From Paraburkholderia largidicola (GTDB lineage: Bacteria; Pseudomonadota; Gammaproteobacteria; Burkholderiales; Burkholderiaceae), in NCBI RefSeq assembly GCF_013426895.1, contig NZ_AP023175.1:620001-684000 (forward strand): a stretch of DNA of 64,000 nt, given 5' to 3'. Both the position numbers and the translations under genes were made by a program. Shown one piece after another: positions 1 to 9,032 of the stretch; position 1 is the first letter of the stretch; the number at the start of each line of letters is the position of its first letter. Under the pieces are notes generated by a model. That model saw only the letters and a program-made list of their open reading frames with translations, ran no database searches and was not told where the DNA came from.

Positions 1-1
1 C

Positions 2-1189
2 CTCGACTACTGCTTCGACTTCGTCACCGCGCCGTGCATGAACGACCGGCTGATCTTCGCGCTCGGCCACGCGCACGGCCTGTCGAATCTGCGCCGTGCG
101 AGCTTCCGGCCACAGCCGTCGCTGGGCGCGCACGGCATGGTCGGCCATTGCGAGCCGATGCAAAAGCTGTATCGCCGGATCGACAAATGCGCGCAGACGG
201 ACGCGCCCGTGTTCATCGCGGGCGAGTCGGGCACGGGCAAGGAACTGACGGCACGCGCGGTGCACGACGGCTCGGCGCGCGCGCAGCAGGCGTTCGTCGC
301 GATCAATTGCGCGGCGATTCCGCCTACCCTGTTGCAAGCCGAACTGTTCGGCCATGAGCGCGGCGCGTTCACGGGCGCGCTGCAACGCAAGATCGGCCGG
401 ATCGAGCATGCGCACGGCGGTACGTTGTTCCTCGACGAAATCGGCGATATGCCGCACGAATGCCAGGCCGTGCTGCTGCGCTTCCTGCAGGAAGGCACGA
501 TCGAGCGCCTGGGCGGCAACGCCTCCGTCAAGGTCGACGTGCGCGTGATCTCGGCGACGCACGTGAATCTCGAAGCCGCCGTGAAGGACGGACGCTTCCG
601 CGCCGACCTGTATCACCGGCTGTGCGTGCTGCGGCTCGATGAGCCGCCGCTGCGCGAGCGCGGCAGCGACATCCGCCTGCTCGCCGACTACGCGCTCAGC
701 ATGTATCGGCAGGACGGCACGCATAAGATTCGCGGCTTTTCCAGCGGCGCGGTAGTGTCGATGTCGAACTACGACTGGCCCGGCAACGTGCGCGAGCTGA
801 TCAACTGCGTGCGGCGGGCCGTCGTGATGACGGAAGGACGCTTCATTACGGAAACCGATCTCGGCTTGCCGGAAGTGTCCGGCGTGCGCGCAAAGACGCT
901 TGCCGAAATCCGCACCCAGGCGGAAATCGAGGCGATCGAAGAAGCGCTGCGGCGGCACGGGCACAACCTGTCGGGCGCGGCGGCCGATCTCGGCGTGTCG
1001 CGCGCCACGCTCTACCGGCTGATGAACGCAAACCGGATGAACCCGGATGCGAACGCGATGCGCTCGATGCGCCGTGCCAGCGGCGAAGGCCGCACCGATG
1101 GCGGCACGGACGGCAGCTCGGACGACGGCGACGACAGCGATTCGGGCTCGCACAGGGCGCGCGCTGTCGCGGCGGTATCGGTGGGCTGA
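2..1189 (+). CDS. sigma-54-dependent Fis-family activator, VpsR-like (5' truncated by window edge)
   Basis: An enhancer-binding activator that would use ATP to open sigma-54 promoters. The reading frame is open to the left edge, so the N-terminal part of the receiver-like domain is missing. Visible in order are the end of a VpsR/BerB-like N-terminal domain, Walker A GESGTGKE (near nt 223), the sigma-54 contact loop GAFTGA (near nt 365), Walker B LFLDEIGD, the R-finger region and a C-terminal Fis-type helix-turn-helix ending LGVSRATLYRLM. After the HTH comes an unusual tail of about 50 residues rich in Gly, Asp and Ser. VpsR relatives control exopolysaccharide genes and some bind c-di-GMP; applying this here is inference. 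Internal Met codons should not be taken as the start. Confidence 0.9.
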   Translation, partial: LDYCFDFVTAPCMNDRLIFALGHAHGLSNLRRASFRPQPSLGAHGMVGHCEPMQKLYRRIDKCAQTDAPVFIAGESGTGKELTARAVHDGSARAQQAFVAINCAAIPPTLLQAELFGHERGAFTGALQRKIGRIEHAHGGTLFLDEIGDMPHECQAVLLRFLQEGTIERLGGNASVKVDVRVISATHVNLEAAVKDGRFRADLYHRLCVLRLDEPPLRERGSDIRLLADYALSMYRQDGTHKIRGFSSGAVVSMSNYDWPGNVRELINCVRRAVVMTEGRFITETDLGLPEVSGVRAKTLAEIRTQAEIEAIEEALRRHGHNLSGAAADLGVSRATLYRLMNANRMNPDANAMRSMRRASGEGRTDGGTDGSSDDGDDSDSGSHRARAVAAVSVG

Positions 1190-1334
1190 GTCGTTTTTTC
1201 CTTTGAGTCTCTTTGCTTGAGTCACGCTGCGGCCTTCGCGCCGTTCGGTTCGCCGTCCCGTCGACGCTGAACGGCGCGGCGCCAAATGTGTCCATTGCAT
1301 TGTCGATCGCATCGCAATGGAGTGGACACCCCTC

Positions 1335-2957
1335 ATGTCCGACCGCGCTTCTCTCGACCGCGCGCGCGGCGAGCCGCACGCCTTCCCCGCCCAGGCCAGC
1401 CCGTGCGACGATCTCGCGATCCGCGCGCAACCCGCCGCCCGGACGCCGTGCCGCCGCAAGCGCCTCGCGCTCGGCGCGACCATACTCGGCTCCAGCATGG
1501 CGTTCATCGACGGCTCCGTCGTCAATGTCGCGCTCCCTGCCATTCAGACCGAACTCGGCGCGAGCGTCGCAGCGATGCAATGGGTCGTCAACGCGTATCT
1601 GCTGCTGCTCGGGTCGCTGGTCCTGGTTGGCGGCGCGCTGGGCGACAAGCTCGGGCAGCGCAACGTGTTCGTCGCGGGCATCGTGCTGTTCACGGCGGCG
1701 TCGGCGGCATGCGGACTCGCGCCGGAGCCCGCCGCGCTGATCGCGGCGCGCGCGGTGCAAGGCGCGGGCGCGGCGCTGCTGGTGCCGGGCAGTCTTGCGA
1801 TCATCGGCGCCGTGTTCGACGAGCGCGAGCGCGGCCGGGCGATCGGCACGTGGGCCGGCTTCGGCGCCATCACGTCGGCGCTCGGGCCCGTCGCAGGCGG
1901 CTGGCTCGTCGATGCGTTCTCGTGGCGCGCCATCTTCTATCTGAACGTGCCGATTGCAGCCGTCACGGTGGCGCTCGCGCTGTCGTCGATACCGGCGGGC
2001 GGCGGCATCCGCGCGTCGCAGCGCCTCGACTGGCCGGGTGCGCTGACGGCGGCGCTGGGGCTCGGCCTGCTGACGTACGGCCTCACGCTCGCGTCGTCGC
2101 ACGGTTTTGGCGATGCGATCGTGATCGGCATGATCGCGGGCGGACTGGCTCTGTGCGCCGCGTTCGTCGCCATCGAAGCGCACAGCCACGACCCGATGAT
2201 GCCGCTCGATGTGTTTCATTCGCGAGATTTCAGCGGCGCGAACCTCGTCACGCTGCTGCTGTATTTCGGCCTGGGCGGCGCGCTGTTCTTTCTGCCGTTC
2301 ACGCTGATTCGCGCGCATGGCTACACGGCGACGCAAGCGGGCGCGGCGCTGCTGCCCGTGCCCGTGGTCATCGGCGTGCTGTCGCGCTTCACGGGCGGCC
2401 TGGCCGCGCGTTACGGGCCGCGCCGGCTGCTGACGGCGGGCCCCGTGATCGCGGCAGCCGGCTTTGCGCTGCTCGCGCTGCCCGGCTGTCTCGACATCGA
2501 CCGCGCGCGCTACTGGACGAGCTTCTTCCCCGCGCTCGCCGTGCTCGGCCTCGGCATGACGATCACAGTCGCGCCGCTCACGACGGCTGTGATGACGTCC
2601 GTCACCACCGCTCGCACGGGCGTCGCGTCGGGCATCAACAATGCCGTCGCGCGGATTGCGAGCCTGCTGGCGATCGCGGTGCTCGGCATCGTGTTCGTCT
2701 GGTCGCACGATGCAGCGTTGTCGAAGCGGCTCGAACAGTTGAACATTCCCGCCGACCTGCATCGCGAAGGGCAGCTTGCGCCGGATGCGATGATGGGCGC
2801 GCATGCCGTGCCCGCTGAAATCGTCGCCGCACAGTCCGATGCCGTCGACGCAGGGCTGCGCGCCGTCGCGCTGGTGTCGGCGCTATGCGCGCTGCTGGGC
2901 GCGGCGTGCGCGGCGTTAACGATTCATGGCCAGACGAAGCCGCAGGATGCGCCGTAA
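1335..2957 (+). CDS. MFS drug/metabolite exporter, DHA2 (EmrB/QacA) type
   Basis: Inner-membrane proton-driven exporter of about 540 residues with the long hydrophobic pattern of the 14-helix DHA2 family. The N-terminal cytoplasmic stretch of about 45 residues is followed by helix 1 with the motif SSMAFIDGSVVNVALP, typical of EmrB/QacA proteins, and then the loop 2-3 signature GDKLGQRNV. Motif C (GPVAGGWL) is present in helix 5. An in-frame ATG also lies 18 bp upstream at 1317; 1335 was chosen because its downstream sequence looks more like a normal N-terminus, but neither has a clear Shine-Dalgarno. It follows the sigma-54 activator by 145 bp in the same direction. Substrate unknown. Confidence 0.85.
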   Translation: MSDRASLDRARGEPHAFPAQASPCDDLAIRAQPAARTPCRRKRLALGATILGSSMAFIDGSVVNVALPAIQTELGASVAAMQWVVNAYLLLLGSLVLVGGALGDKLGQRNVFVAGIVLFTAASAACGLAPEPAALIAARAVQGAGAALLVPGSLAIIGAVFDERERGRAIGTWAGFGAITSALGPVAGGWLVDAFSWRAIFYLNVPIAAVTVALALSSIPAGGGIRASQRLDWPGALTAALGLGLLTYGLTLASSHGFGDAIVIGMIAGGLALCAAFVAIEAHSHDPMMPLDVFHSRDFSGANLVTLLLYFGLGGALFFLPFTLIRAHGYTATQAGAALLPVPVVIGVLSRFTGGLAARYGPRRLLTAGPVIAAAGFALLALPGCLDIDRARYWTSFFPALAVLGLGMTITVAPLTTAVMTSVTTARTGVASGINNAVARIASLLAIAVLGIVFVWSHDAALSKRLEQLNIPADLHREGQLAPDAMMGAHAVPAEIVAAQSDAVDAGLRAVALVSALCALLGAACAALTIHGQTKPQDAP

Positions 2958-3059
2958 CGCATGGCTCATCGACACTTCAAGCCAGCCTGAAACATCGCGC
3001 GCTGCGTGTCGCGGATACTGACCGTCATCCACTCAACTGCAACGACGACCGAGGCCTCC

Positions 3060-3401
3060 ATGACGATCACCTGTTTCATCCGCTATCAGATCGATCCGTT
3101 CCAGCGCGACGCGTTCCGTCACTACGCGGAGAACTGGGGAGAAATCATTCCGCGCTGCGGCGGCCATCTGCTCGGCTATTTCCTGCCGCACGAGGGGACC
3201 AACGACATCGCGTGGGGCCTGATTGCGTTCGACAGCCTCGCCGCTTACGAAGCGTATCGCGCGCGGCTGCGCACCGATCCCGCAGCGCTCGAGAACTTCG
3301 GCATGGCGCAGGCCAAACGCTTCATCCTGCGCGAGGAACGGACCTTCACGGAAGTCGTCGACGGGACGCTCGGCAAGCCCGCGCACCCCGCTCGCACGTA
3401 A
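3060..3401 (+). CDS. NIPSNAP-like small protein
   Basis: A 113-residue protein beginning [12 protein letters not shown] and containing a ferredoxin-like alpha/beta stress-response type fold as in NIPSNAP proteins. The sequence has the usual early beta strand, Phe-rich helix ([13 protein letters not shown]) and the pair of Gly residues in CGGHLLGYF. The start at 3060 is preceded by GAGG and agrees with the family; an upstream in-frame ATG at 3006 would add 18 residues that do not resemble the family. It lies 102 bp after the MFS gene, same strand. Function of bacterial members is poorly known. Confidence 0.75.
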   Translation: MTITCFIRYQIDPFQRDAFRHYAENWGEIIPRCGGHLLGYFLPHEGTNDIAWGLIAFDSLAAYEAYRARLRTDPAALENFGMAQAKRFILREERTFTEVVDGTLGKPAHPART

Positions 3402-3616
3402 CGCGCCAGCACCGCCATCGCACTGCGCAATAGGACAAAAAGGCACGAAAAAGCCTGCATCGCACGCATTCATGCGCGTTCGATCATTGGATTTGCCGCT
3501 TTGCGGAACTTATCGTGCGCCGCCGGGGTCGCTTTACTTTCCCAGTCGAATCGTGGTGGCTCCGGCGCCGCATCGCGTCCAGCCGTACGCGCATCGCCGC
3601 CGACCACCGGCCCTAC

Positions 3617-6229
3617 ATGCGCAAATTTTTCCTGATCTGTCTGCTCGCGCTGTTCTGCGCGCCCGCCTTCTCCGCCGTGACGGCCACGACGACCGCGTCC
3701 GGCGCGTCCGCCACCACCGTCACGCTGACGCCCGACCAGGCCCGTCAGGCACTGCAGGTACTGAACGACCCCAAAAAACGCGCGCAGATCGAAGACACGC
3801 TGACGGCCATCGCCGCCGCGGGCGTGCTCGCGACGCCCGATGTGCCGGCTTCGGGCGCATCGGCGACGGCGGCGACGGACGTCGCGTCGGGCGCGAGCGT
3901 GACCACCGCGCTCAAGTCGAACGGACTCGCATCGCAACTGGTTCGCCAGGGTGCGCACTGGATCACGCAAGGCGGCATGACGCTCAAGCGCTCGGCCACG
4001 GTGCTGCTCGACACGTCGTCGGCGCGCTACTGGTGGAACGTGCAGCTTTCCGATCCGCACGAGCGAGCCCGCGTGTTCGGCGTGCTGCTCGCGCTGATCG
4101 GCACGCTGGTGCCCGCGATCGCGCTCGAATGGCTTGCGCGGCGACTGCTGCGCCGGGCGCGCGCCGCGATCATCCTGCGGCGCGAGGCACGCGAAGCGCG
4201 TGAGGCTCGCGAGCACGCGCGTGAAACGGCGGCATCGGATGCTGCTGCTTCAGATGCCGCTGCCAAAGCCACCGCCGAGGCCACGGAAGCCGCCGCAGCA
4301 CAGGCGGCAGCCGGCGTTGCGGCGAGCCCCGCCGCGCCGTCGATGTCGATGTCGACGCCGCCCAGGTCGTCGGCTGAATCGCCGCAGCCAAAACCCGACA
4401 AACCCGACAACCAGCAAAAGGAAGCGCGCAGCAAGCGCCAGGCGGAACATCACTGGACCACGCTGCAGCGTCTGCCGAGCGCGGCGCTGCAACTGCTGTT
4501 GCGGATGCTGCCGCTCGTCGTGTTCGTCGCGGCCGCGAGCGCGCTGATGTCGATCTTCACCGACGACGGCACGGTTCAGGACGCGGCGCTCAACGGCCTG
4601 ATCGACCTGTACATGATCTGCCGCGCGATCGTCATTGCCGCGGGCTTTTTCCTGCAGCCGGATGCGCCGGGACTGCGTCTGTTGCGCGTGCCCGATAGCT
4701 GGGCGCTGTTCATGCAGCGCTGGGTGATTCGCGTCGTCAGCGTGATCGGCGCGGGCGGCGCGCTGATCCAGATCGCCACCGCGCTCGGCCTGAGCGATGC
4801 GGCGCATCTGCCCCTCGTCAAGCTGCTGGCGCTGGTCGGGCACGTGATGGTGTCGATCATGATCCTGCAATGCCGCGCGCCGATTTCCGCGCTGCTGCGC
4901 GAGCGCACCGGCGAGACGGACGCCGACAGCCAGCGCACCGTGACGATGCTGGCGCACGGGCTGATCGACATGTGGGCGTGGGTGGCCGTGTTCATCGTGA
5001 TGGCGCTTTGGTTCGTGTGGGCGCTCGACGTGCATAACGGCTACCGCACGCTGCTGCACCTGGGCGGCCTGTCGCTCGCCGTGCTGGTGGCCGCGCGCGT
5101 GGTGGCGATCGTGCTGTTCGGCGCGCTCGGGCGGCTCTTTCATGTCGAAGAAGGCGAGCAGCGTTCGCTGATTCACCAGCACGCGTACCGCTACTATCCG
5201 TTGATCCGGCGCGTCATCTCGGCGCTCGTGGTGTTCGTCACCGCGCTCGTGCTGCTGCAGCTGTGGGGACTCGACGTGTGGCAGTTCTTCCGGCCCGGTG
5301 CGATCGGCCACCGGCTGACGTCGGCCATCGTCACGATCTGCGTGTCCGCCGTGATTGCGCTGGTGGTATGGGAGATCGCCAATGTGTCCGTCGAGAAGCG
5401 CCTCGCGCAGTGGACCAGAAGCGGCGACCTGATGCGCGCCGCGCGGCTTCGCACGCTGGTGCCGATGCTGCGCTCGGCGTTGTTCGTGGTGATCGCGCTG
5501 GTCGTCGTGATGACGGGTCTGAGCGAACTCGGCGTGAACACCGCGCCGCTGCTCGCGAGCGCCAGCATCTTCGGCGTCGCGCTCGGCTTCGGTTCGCAAA
5601 AGCTGGTGCAGGATTTCATCACGGGGATTTTCCTGCTGATGGAGAACGCGATGCAGGTCGGCGACTGGGTGACGCTCGCGGGCGTATCCGGCACGGTCGA
5701 ATATCTGTCGATCCGCACGGTGCGTCTGCGCGGCGGCGACGGCTCGCTGTACACGGTGCCGTTCAGTTCGGTATCGACGGTGAATAACACGAATCGCGGG
5801 CTCGGCAATGCGGCCGTTCGGGTCAGCATCGCGTACGGCCAGGACGTCGACCTCGCGATCTCGACGCTCAAGGAAATCGGCGCCGCGCTGCGCGAGGACG
5901 AGCAGTTCAAGGACGGCATCCTGTCCGACTTCAGCTTCTGGGGCGTCGATGCCGTCGATGGCGCGGCCGTCACGCTCGCCGGCCAGATTCAATGCCGCGA
6001 CTCGTCGCGCTGGCCCGTGCAGCGCGAATTCAACCGGCGCATCTTCGACACGTTCCGCGCGAAGGGCATCGAGATTGCGAACCCGCAGCGCAGCATGCTG
6101 GTCGCGGCCAATCCCTCGCCAGGCAGTCCCGGTTCCGCCGACGACGACCTCGAAGGCCCGCCGCGTCCGTCGAGCACGCCGGATGACGCGCAGGTGCAGA
6201 AGCCCTCACCGAAGGTGGCGCGGCACTGA
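3617..6229 (+). CDS. large mechanosensitive ion channel, MscS family
   Basis: Predicted osmotic-release channel of the inner membrane, 870 residues, much longer than the 286-residue MscS core. A signal peptide starts at the chosen ATG (MRKFFLICLLALFCAPAFSA). A periplasmic region, an Ala-rich charged linker (about residues 195-280) and many transmembrane helices follow. The pore helix and MscS signature GVALGFGSQKLVQDFITG lies near residue 652, followed by the beta domain (MQVGDWVTLAG) and a C-terminal tail. The longer upstream reading (from 3515) places 34 Arg-rich residues before the signal peptide, so 3617 is preferred. It converges on the SRPBCC gene with only 24 bp between. Confidence 0.9.
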   Translation: MRKFFLICLLALFCAPAFSAVTATTTASGASATTVTLTPDQARQALQVLNDPKKRAQIEDTLTAIAAAGVLATPDVPASGASATAATDVASGASVTTALKSNGLASQLVRQGAHWITQGGMTLKRSATVLLDTSSARYWWNVQLSDPHERARVFGVLLALIGTLVPAIALEWLARRLLRRARAAIILRREAREAREAREHARETAASDAAASDAAAKATAEATEAAAAQAAAGVAASPAAPSMSMSTPPRSSAESPQPKPDKPDNQQKEARSKRQAEHHWTTLQRLPSAALQLLLRMLPLVVFVAAASALMSIFTDDGTVQDAALNGLIDLYMICRAIVIAAGFFLQPDAPGLRLLRVPDSWALFMQRWVIRVVSVIGAGGALIQIATALGLSDAAHLPLVKLLALVGHVMVSIMILQCRAPISALLRERTGETDADSQRTVTMLAHGLIDMWAWVAVFIVMALWFVWALDVHNGYRTLLHLGGLSLAVLVAARVVAIVLFGALGRLFHVEEGEQRSLIHQHAYRYYPLIRRVISALVVFVTALVLLQLWGLDVWQFFRPGAIGHRLTSAIVTICVSAVIALVVWEIANVSVEKRLAQWTRSGDLMRAARLRTLVPMLRSALFVVIALVVVMTGLSELGVNTAPLLASASIFGVALGFGSQKLVQDFITGIFLLMENAMQVGDWVTLAGVSGTVEYLSIRTVRLRGGDGSLYTVPFSSVSTVNNTNRGLGNAAVRVSIAYGQDVDLAISTLKEIGAALREDEQFKDGILSDFSFWGVDAVDGAAVTLAGQIQCRDSSRWPVQREFNRRIFDTFRAKGIEIANPQRSMLVAANPSPGSPGSADDDLEGPPRPSSTPDDAQVQKPSPKVARH

Positions 6230-6253
6230 GTTTGCAACCACCCGCTGCCGCGC

Positions 6254-6742
6254 TCATGACGAATGCTCGACGCCAAGCAACCGCGCGTCGAGCAGATCGG
6301 CGAGCGCCTCGCCGCCCCGCTGCATCACGTAATCGTGATTCCATTTGAAGAACGGGCGCGCGAGCGGCGCAAGCAGATTCATCCAGCCGCGTTGCGTGCG
6401 CACGCGCCATTCGTAGCGCACGACCGTCGCTTCGCCGTGCGTCGAGAACTGCCAGCGTCCCGTGCCTTCCACGTCGCCGCACGCTTCGCCTTCGAGCACC
6501 GCAAGTGGCTCGACGCGGGTCACGCGCATGTCGAACGCGACGCGATACGGCAAGCGCCCCTTCCATGTATAGCGATGCAAGGCGCCGACGCCGTCGCTGG
6601 CGCCCGCCTCCACTTCGATCACGCGCTCGACACAGGTCCACCATTGCGGCCAGCGCGCCGGATCGTGGATGGCATCCCATACGGCCTGTAGCGGCGCGTC
6701 GACGCGCCAGATCGTCGTGAAACGGTATTCGCCTGCGCGCAC
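6254..6742 (-). CDS. SRPBCC (START-like) family protein
   Basis: 162-residue single-domain protein with the SRPBCC/polyketide-cyclase pattern: an initial strand (YRFTTIWRVDAP), the helix pair containing VWDAIHDPARWPQWW, then antiparallel strands and a long C-terminal helix (FFKWNHDYVMQRGGEALADLL). Such domains bind hydrophobic ligands; the ligand here cannot be read from sequence. It starts 22 bp after the stop of the helicase gene on the same strand, so it is probably the third gene of the FAN1-helicase operon. Its connection to DNA repair is not obvious. Confidence 0.8.
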   Translation of the reverse strand: MRAGEYRFTTIWRVDAPLQAVWDAIHDPARWPQWWTCVERVIEVEAGASDGVGALHRYTWKGRLPYRVAFDMRVTRVEPLAVLEGEACGDVEGTGRWQFSTHGEATVVRYEWRVRTQRGWMNLLAPLARPFFKWNHDYVMQRGGEALADLLDARLLGVEHSS

Positions 6743-6764
6743 GGGTTGCCTCCTGTTCTTGTTG

Positions 6765-9032
6765 CTATGTCACGACCTTCCACCAGCGCGGCAACAAGCG
6801 CTTCACATCCGCGCGCCGATACCGGTCGTCGATCAGATGCACGACGCCCGCATCCTGCTCGGTGCGAATCACCCGCCCCGCCGCCTGCACGACCTTCTGC
6901 ATGCCCGGATACAGATACGCATAGTCGTAGCCGTTGCCGAACTGCGCATCGAAGGTGCGGCGCATCTGCTCGTTGACGTCGTTCATCTGCGGCAAGCCGA
7001 GCGTCGCGATGAACGCGCCGACCAGCCGCTCGCCGACCAGATCGATGCCTTCCGAAAACGCGCCGCCCAGCACCGCGAAACCGACACCCGCGCCGCTCGT
7101 CGTGAAGCGCGCGAGGAACGCGTCGCGCGCGGTCTCGTCCATGCGCGGCTCCTGCGTCCAGATGGGCACGTGCGGATGCCGCTCGCGCATCGATCCGGCG
7201 ACGCGCTGCAAGTAGTCGAAGCTGCTCAGAAAGCCGAGGTAGTTGCCCGGACGCGCGGCGTACTGCTGCGCGATCAGATCGACGATCGGTTCGAGCGAAC
7301 GCTCGCGGTCGCGCCAGCGCGTCGACACATGATGCGCGACATGCACATCCAGTTGCTCGGCCCTGAACGGCCCTTCGACGTCGAGCCAGCCAGTCTCGTC
7401 GGGCAGACCGAGCATGTCGCGATAGAAGTGCTGCGGGCTGAGCGTGCCGGAGAACACGATCGTCGCGCGCGCGGCGGCATAGCGCGGCTTGAGGAACGGC
7501 GCCGGAATCACGTTGCGCACGCAGATCTGTGTGGCAGGTTTCGCGCGGGCTGCGCCTTGCTGGGCTTCAAGCGTTACGTCGACTATGGAATGATCGCCGA
7601 ACTGCTCGACGAGCGACATGAAATGCAGCGCGTCGAAATAGAAACGCAGCGCATTTTCATCGACGGATTGCGGGGTTTCTGCAAGCTGATCGCCAATGGA
7701 GGCGATCAGGTTTTGCAAAGCCGATTGCAGCTTTGGCGGTACTTCGGGAAGCACGTCATACGCAGCATCCCGCTCGCGGTTCAACGCATTCCATTCGCGG
7801 CTCAGGCGATCGAATGGCTTTTTCAGTGCGGTGGGCGCAGTATGGCGCGCGCCGCGAAACGCGTGCTGATCGAGTGTCGCGCTGTACATGCGGCGCGCGC
7901 GGTCGGGCAGATTGTGCGCTTCGTCGGCGAGCACGGCGACGCGCCAGCCATTCAGCTGCGTAAGCGCGTAAAGCATCGCGCTGCTGTCGAAGTAATAGTT
8001 GTAGTCGCCGATCACGATGTCGCACCAGCGCGCCATTTCCTGCGCGAGATAGTACGGACAGATGCCATGCGCGAGCGCCGCTTCGCGCACGGCTGCGCGG
8101 TCGAGCGTGCGCGCCTGCAACGCCGTGTCGCGCGCGGCGGGCAGGCGGTCGTAGAAGCCGCGCGCGAGCGGACAGGATTCGCCGTCGCACGAGTTGTCGG
8201 GATGCTCGCAGGCTTTGTCGCGCGCGACGAGTTCGAGCGTGCGCAACGGCAGCGTGGTTTCACCGCGATGCAGGGATTCGACGGCTTCGAGGGCGAGCGC
8301 GCGGCCCGGCGTTTTTGCCGTCAGGAAGAACACACGGTCCAGATGATCCGCACCGCACGCCTTCAGCAGCGGAAAGATCGTGCCGAGCGTCTTGCCGATG
8401 CCCGTTGGCGCCTGCGCCATCAGACAGTGCCCGTCGCGCGCCGCGCGAAACACGGCCACGGACAGTTCACGCTGACCGCTGCGAAACTCGCCGTACGGGA
8501 AACGCAGCGCATTCAATGCGGCGTTGCGCGCCTCGCGATGCGCCTCTTCACGCGCCGCCCACGCGATGAAGCGCTCGCATTGATCCTCGAAGAACGCGCG
8601 CAGCGACGCGGCCGTGTGCTGTTCCGTCAGCACGGTTTCCTTCTGGTCGGCGATATCGAAGTACACCAGGGCGACCGTCAATTCGTCGAGCGCGCGCGCC
8701 TCGCACAGCAGATGCCCATACACCAGCGCCTGCGCCCAATGCAGTGCACGATGATTCGCAGGCATTCGTTCAAGATCGCCGCGGTGCGTCTTGATTTCTT
8801 CGAGCCGGTTCAGCGCGGGATCGTAACCATCGGCGCGACCGCGCACCGTGAGACCGCCATGCGTACCCGTCAGCGTGATCTCCGCTTCATAGCCGGACGC
8901 ACGGCGTGCCGTCACGGCCTGATGGCCGGCGATGCCTTCGAGCGCCGACGGCGCGGGCGTGAAGCGCAGATCGAGATCGCCGCGCCGCGCGGTGAATTCG
9001 CAGAGCGTGCGCACGGCGACGATGTACGTCAT
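6765..9032 (-). CDS. Cas4/RecB-like nuclease fused to XPD/DinG-type Fe-S DNA helicase
   Basis: 755 residues. The N-terminal ~110 residues carry a PD-(D/E)XK nuclease pattern of the Cas4/RecB type: D68 in GRADGYD, E79-x-K81 in LEEIKTH, and Q101 in HWAQALVYG. The rest is a superfamily 2 helicase with Walker A APTGIGKT (K214), DEAH box (D370-H373) and four cysteines (C275, C282, C287, C325) placed like the 4Fe-4S cluster of XPD/DinG. It would unwind DNA 5'-3' and cut single strands or flaps, by family knowledge. The start overlaps the upstream FAN1 stop by 4 bp (ATGA), so the two are translationally coupled. Related database entries are likely named simply DinG or ATP-dependent DNA helicase. Confidence 0.9.
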   Translation of the reverse strand: MTYIVAVRTLCEFTARRGDLDLRFTPAPSALEGIAGHQAVTARRASGYEAEITLTGTHGGLTVRGRADGYDPALNRLEEIKTHRGDLERMPANHRALHWAQALVYGHLLCEARALDELTVALVYFDIADQKETVLTEQHTAASLRAFFEDQCERFIAWAAREEAHREARNAALNALRFPYGEFRSGQRELSVAVFRAARDGHCLMAQAPTGIGKTLGTIFPLLKACGADHLDRVFFLTAKTPGRALALEAVESLHRGETTLPLRTLELVARDKACEHPDNSCDGESCPLARGFYDRLPAARDTALQARTLDRAAVREAALAHGICPYYLAQEMARWCDIVIGDYNYYFDSSAMLYALTQLNGWRVAVLADEAHNLPDRARRMYSATLDQHAFRGARHTAPTALKKPFDRLSREWNALNRERDAAYDVLPEVPPKLQSALQNLIASIGDQLAETPQSVDENALRFYFDALHFMSLVEQFGDHSIVDVTLEAQQGAARAKPATQICVRNVIPAPFLKPRYAAARATIVFSGTLSPQHFYRDMLGLPDETGWLDVEGPFRAEQLDVHVAHHVSTRWRDRERSLEPIVDLIAQQYAARPGNYLGFLSSFDYLQRVAGSMRERHPHVPIWTQEPRMDETARDAFLARFTTSGAGVGFAVLGGAFSEGIDLVGERLVGAFIATLGLPQMNDVNEQMRRTFDAQFGNGYDYAYLYPGMQKVVQAAGRVIRTEQDAGVVHLIDDRYRRADVKRLLPRWWKVVT

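Noticed and set aside
846..2804. 652-residue open frame on the minus strand across the activator end and MFS gene
   Set aside because: Arg/Ala/Gln/His-rich composition typical of the antisense of GC-rich coding DNA; the plus-strand genes have clear domains.
4250..5992. 580-residue minus-strand frame opposite the MscS-type channel
   Set aside because: Antisense composition, no domain, no ribosome site.
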